A stretch of 64,000 nt of DNA from Linyphia triangularis (lineage: Eukaryota; Arthropoda; Arachnida; Araneae; Linyphiidae), in NCBI GenBank assembly GCA_963978545.1, contig OZ021731.1, positions 21,749,593 to 21,813,592 on the forward strand, written 5' to 3'. Positions 62,601-64,000 of the stretch are shown here, piece after piece (within the stretch, counting starts at the first letter, position 1; every line of letters begins with the position of its first letter). A program made the translations under genes and the position numbers. Below the pieces are notes generated by a model that was not told where the DNA came from, did no database searches, and was given only the letters and a program-made list of their open reading frames with translations.

Positions 62601-63421
62601 TATAAATTTCTACTTTTCTAACCACGGATACTATAGGAGTTTTAAAGAATTGGCCTCACGTCGTTCGCCAATCAGGGTGTAGTTAAACCGGTTCACACAT
62701 TATTGAAGTTTATTCAATGAGCAAAAGTAAGCTTATTTCAATGTATAGGTAGTCAGAAAACTTATTCAAGATAAACCATCAGAAGTAGGCAAAGTATGCT
62801 AGCATTCTAGAGCAAGCGAGAAGGGTAAATATTCTTGAGAGAATAAGAATTGTAGTAAAGAAAATCTTTAAAATGAAAAGAAAGTTATAATTAACACATA
62901 GTGAAAAGAGAAAATTATAGACTCTACATTATAAATAGGGATGATATAACACACTCTCCTCAAGAATGGGTTTCAGCTGTTATTTGAAGCTAGTTTTAAA
63001 AATAGGAAAAAACTTGGTACACTCGCGAAGAATGTTATGTAAAAGCAGATTAACATTGCTTGCTTAAAACCAAATGTTGTCACTATAAAAGTGCCATTTC
63101 TTGGTTTCAAGTTTTAAAACAAGGTGCAAGTAAAACGTAAATAGGGCATCTCCTACTGACTTTTCAAAACCGCTGATTGGGTGTGCCAATGGGGAAAACT
63201 GTTATTGCTTGAGGGAAATATATCTGGTAAAGAATTAAGCCCAACAAATATTGAAGGACTGTTATGAAAGTAAGGAAAATACCACTATTAATAAAACTAT
63301 AAGGAAGTATCAAGTTAAACAAGGATCTAATCAGAGTAATGATTCTCATGCTTGAAAAAAAACAATTTGTGGTTATTTTACCTCGGTACCGATGTTCTGT
63401 CTGAGCTAAAGGTGAAAACAT
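48375..63421 (-). CDS. NUP35: NUP35 (NUP53) orthologue, 12 coding exons, 358 aa
   Basis: NUP35 is a nuclear pore inner-ring nucleoporin that links NUP155 and NUP93 complexes and touches the pore membrane. Twelve exons total 1077 nt, exactly 359 codons, with phases matching at every junction. The N-terminal half is disordered, with [14 protein letters not shown] aligned to the family's start and [13 protein letters not shown] before the fold. The Nup35-type RRM lies at about residues 210-285: [59 protein letters not shown]. Then come [10 protein letters not shown] and a C-terminal amphipathic helix ([15 protein letters not shown]) that in the family binds membrane. It is somewhat longer than human NUP35 (326 residues), mostly from the N-terminal linker and exon 5. 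All introns carry repeats. Confidence 0.95.
48670..48838. mobile_element. mariner-type MITE (CAGTCAAACC ends), copy 2
   Basis: TA at 48668-48669 and 48839-48840 flank CAGTCAAACCCTGTTAATGC and TTAATGGCGTTTGACTG. Same family as 27815-27955, with shared inner CGTTA / GAAATTG phrases. Confidence 0.88.
48923..49412. mobile_element. TTAA-flanked MITE (CCCTTTTA ends)
   Basis: TTAA (48919-48922 and 49413-49416) flanks CCCTTTTAAAGC and GGCACTAAAAGGG. The interior is richer in G+C than its surroundings and has no coding capacity. Confidence 0.78.
49796..50060 (-). mobile_element. Second tRNA-derived SINE family
   Basis: Read on the minus strand it begins GAGGCACAGTGGTAGAGCAT, has a B-box GGTTCGATCCC (50012-50002), then a body (AGCCTTTCATCCCTTAAGTG) and ends near a G/C homopolymer (49811-49824). 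It is too long and lacks the pairing to be a tRNA gene. I could not define target duplications. Confidence 0.75.
50590..51560. repeat. Dispersed repeat, longest copy (family with ARKRFI frame)
   Basis: Shares its left part (CAAATCACAAC ... ACCTGAGCACATAG) with about 62460-62700. Its right part (GAGAAAACGATTCATTTGGC ... CATCTTGGCTTGAAATGCGA) is shared, inverted, with about 56225-56720. The plus-strand frame at 50906-51157 reads [14 protein letters not shown] and [18 protein letters not shown]. Confidence 0.7.
51780..51892. mobile_element. Short CAGGGTGGCC foldback, 5-bp TSD
   Basis: AGTAT (51775-51779 and 51893-51897) flanks CAGGGTGGCCAC and GTGGCCACTCTG. The 113-bp interior repeats TTCCCTGAT in both orientations. 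Confidence 0.85.
52025..52183 (-). CDS. NUP35: NUP35 coding exon 11
   Basis: 53 codons, phase 0 to 0. A polar linker follows the RRM and ends [16 protein letters not shown], a conserved family segment. Donor GTGTG. Confidence 0.93.
52302..52430 (-). CDS. NUP35: NUP35 coding exon 10
   Basis: 43 codons, phase 0 to 0: [20 protein letters not shown] and [13 protein letters not shown], the core of the RRM. Confidence 0.96.
52562..52631 (-). CDS. NUP35: NUP35 coding exon 9
   Basis: One base plus 23 codons: [20 protein letters not shown] then EHK, the RRM helix 1 region. Confidence 0.95.
53442..53495 (-). CDS. NUP35: NUP35 coding exon 8
   Basis: 54 nt encoding [17 protein letters not shown], the start of the RRM. 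The acceptor is ATTTTCAG; a second AG five bases on would break the frame with exon 7. Confidence 0.93.
53680..54158. repeat. Dispersed repeat with AAATCCTTTA-type ends, copy 2
   Basis: Collinear with 28870-29300: CATTTATTTATTCTGATT, AATTAGGCCTCTGCAGATTC and the end TAATATAAAGGATTT. The left end is worn and preceded by a long A-run (about 53625-53652). Confidence 0.75.
54370..54478 (-). CDS. NUP35: NUP35 coding exon 7
   Basis: Two bases, 35 codons, two bases. It encodes [14 protein letters not shown] just before the RRM and ends CAAGG before GTATG. Confidence 0.92.
54647..54680 (-). CDS. NUP35: NUP35 coding exon 6 (micro-exon)
   Basis: 34 nt encoding [11 protein letters not shown] plus one base. 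The acceptor follows a long T run and the donor is GTAACT. The phase fits both neighbours. Confidence 0.75.
54931..54993 (-). CDS. NUP35: NUP35 coding exon 5, possibly optional
   Basis: 21 codons, phase 0 to 0 ([20 protein letters not shown] plus Q). The acceptor TTCTCTCCAG is good, but the donor GTTACT is weak. Skipping it keeps the frame, so it could be a cassette exon. Confidence 0.65.
55794..55896 (-). CDS. NUP35: NUP35 coding exon 4
   Basis: One base plus 34 codons, ending phase 0. It encodes [20 protein letters not shown], a linker with Gly/Pro/Ser. Confidence 0.88.
55915..55970. repeat. TA/CA microsatellite
   Basis: ATATACATAC and ACACACACAC runs next to NUP35 exon 4, upstream of its acceptor. 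Simple sequence only. Confidence 0.9.
56146..56214. repeat. Small perfect-ended hairpin
   Basis: GGTCCAATATACATTTATA (56146-56164) and TATAAATGTATATTTGACC (56196-56214) are reverse complements with one mismatch, about 31 bp apart, in a NUP35 intron. It could be a tiny MITE or structured RNA. Confidence 0.7.
56225..56720. repeat. Dispersed repeat, inverted copy (ARKRFI family)
   Basis: Reverse-complement copy of about 50860-51300. On the minus strand the frame 56604-56404 reads [14 protein letters not shown] and [19 protein letters not shown]. Confidence 0.7.
57731..58238. mobile_element. CAGGGG-ended element, 6-bp TSD
   Basis: GAATTG (57725-57730) and GTATTG (58239-58244) flank CAGGGGGTGCAGTG and ATGTAACCCCTG. 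TTTAGGGATA phrases recur. A worn relative lies at 40215-40640. Confidence 0.7.
58360..58487 (-). CDS. NUP35: NUP35 coding exon 3
   Basis: 42 codons plus two bases. Disordered [16 protein letters not shown] and [19 protein letters not shown]. The donor is GTAAG and the split Asn codon is completed by exon 4. Confidence 0.87.
59220..59288. repeat. Truncated AAATCCTTTA-type repeat
   Basis: AAATCCTTTTTATGCATTGC and TATTCATTAACACAGCGCCA match the left end of 28870-29300. It stops just before a CAGGGTTCCCACTC end at 59296. Confidence 0.65.
59296..59400. mobile_element. One-ended CAGGGTTCCCAC fragment
   Basis: The left end CAGGGTTCCCACTC and AAGGACC phrases of the 6-bp-TSD family are present. No right end or duplication was found before the TTAA element at 59425. 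Confidence 0.6.
59425..59708. mobile_element. TTAA-flanked MITE (CCTTCTCG ends) with subterminal hairpin
   Basis: TTAA (59421-59424 and 59709-59712) flanks CCTTCTCGTAGC and GCAGCGAGAGGG. A perfect hairpin GCACGAAACGCTTCGTGC lies just inside the left end. Confidence 0.78.
60380..60665. repeat. Fourth copy of the 33-bp periodic family (short)
   Basis: AATTGGGACTAATTT, AATCACGGCCATAACAGCTA and GTTGCAAATCTCAGAAATAG match 43600-43810 and 31730-31830. Only a few units remain. Confidence 0.65.
61031..61152 (-). CDS. NUP35: NUP35 coding exon 2
   Basis: Two bases plus 40 codons, acceptor TTGGTTTTAG and donor GTAAG. It encodes [16 protein letters not shown] and [15 protein letters not shown]. Confidence 0.9.
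61183..61611. mobile_element. CAGGGTTCAG-ended element, 6-bp TSD
   Basis: An exact TGAATA duplication (61177-61182 and 61612-61617) flanks CAGGGTTCAGAC and ACAAACCCTG. Subterminal phrases TTCAGGAG and AGGAGTT recur at both sides. Confidence 0.87.
61733..61913 (-). mobile_element. tRNA-derived SINE, copy 2
   Basis: A perfect 14-bp duplication AATATCGCCTAAAG (61719-61732 and 61914-61927) flanks it. Minus-strand order: GATCAAACGGTATAGTGGTT, B-box GGTTCGAGTCCC (61860-61849), body, CAACCAAC end. Its B-box is intact, unlike that of copy 1. Confidence 0.93.
62440..62710. repeat. Partial copy of the 50590 dispersed repeat
   Basis: ACCTGAGCACATAG, TTGTATTAAACTTAAATATA and CTACTTTTCTAACCAC match 50670-50770 in the same orientation. 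Confidence 0.65.
63382..63421 (-). CDS. NUP35: NUP35 coding exon 1 (start)
   Basis: ATG at 63421-63419, 13 codons ([13 protein letters not shown]) plus one base before a GTAAAA donor. The one-base phase matches exon 2, and the next residues align with the family's N-terminus. No other support exists for this short exon. Confidence 0.75.
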
Positions 63422-64000
63422 AATTTGAACAATAGTAATCCAGAAAACTACGAAATTTTAAATTTTTTGCGGCAATTTATTGACACGCTTTTAACTTCAC
63501 TTGAACTCCCTCTTCTAAAACAATTTTTTAACACAATAAAAGTTACAGTGAACTTCGTAGTTGCAAAATTATGGGATATCTCTAAATAATGGTCTTTGAT
63601 GATGTCATGGATTTATAAAAAAGTTTGATGCCTACCTATATAGGTCTGTTTTGACTCTTTTCCTCAACAATTCTTTGAGAAAATTAAAATTACAGCTTGT
63701 TAAGAGTCTTTTTCTAACACTTATTTTCAAGGAATGATGCTGATGGTCAAATTATTGATTCTTTTATATTTCAAAAGTAAAAGTTCCATTTTAAATAGTC
63801 TCAAACCACCCATTTTATTGAAGAAGAATATCAATGATTTTTTATAAAAGAGTTATGAAAATGAAAGTACTATTAATCAGGGATAAACTGAAAGTTTTAG
63901 AAAAATGCTTAATGGAAAATATTTATGAATGTTAAAATCAGTGATGATAAAAGTTTTAAACAGTTTTCAAGTCGCATAATTTAAGCATTTGTCTTCTTGA
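63422..64000. other. NUP35 upstream sequence
   Basis: This probably holds the NUP35 5' UTR and promoter. No TATA-like or initiator site can be singled out, and no other gene is visible. Confidence 0.4.

Overview
This is an A+T-rich animal nuclear window with spliced genes, long introns and dense non-autonomous transposons. The three recognisable genes are conserved across animals. Small exons in repeat-rich introns suggest an arthropod, and I lean to a chelicerate such as a spider, but nothing here proves the species.

Layout. (1) 1-8814, minus: the 5' part of a secreted or membrane protein gene; three exons are visible and the rest lies left of the window. Its introns hold a Tc1-type foldback element, a 1.65 kb CAGGG-ended element, a Helitron remnant, a tRNA-derived SINE and a 725-bp hairpin element. 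(2) 8815-16602: intergenic or 3' UTR sequence with small TTAA-flanked elements and no gene I can support. (3) 16603-33845, minus: a complete NOS1AP (CAPON) orthologue, 11 coding exons whose phases join into 582 codons plus stop. Its introns carry a Helitron with ten 148-bp repeats and several CAGGG-ended elements, one with a decayed BED-finger coding remnant. (4) 33846-38978: intergenic or 5' region with an 8-bp-TSD MITE. (5) 38979-45438, plus: GID8 (TWA1), four coding exons ending at the stop; the short first coding exon was not found. (6) 45439-48374: short intergenic stretch with transposons. (7) 48375-63421, minus: a complete NUP35 (NUP53) orthologue, 12 coding exons joining into 358 codons plus stop. 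(8) 63422-64000: upstream of NUP35.

The genes belong to unrelated processes: NOS1AP is a PTB-domain adaptor, GID8 a scaffold of the CTLH/GID ubiquitin ligase, NUP35 a nuclear pore component. They are not an operon or a functional cluster.

The most unusual content is in the repeats. One superfamily-like group has CAGGG...CCCTG ends and 6-bp target duplications (about nine copies), with a related CAGGGTGGCC group showing 5-bp duplications. The largest members contain a degenerate 33-bp periodic tract that reads as an 11-residue repeat. Eight elements sit between TTAA (or one-base variants), one of them a near-perfect 725-bp hairpin. The last intron of GID8 carries a threefold tandem copy of the final exon's splice acceptor region.
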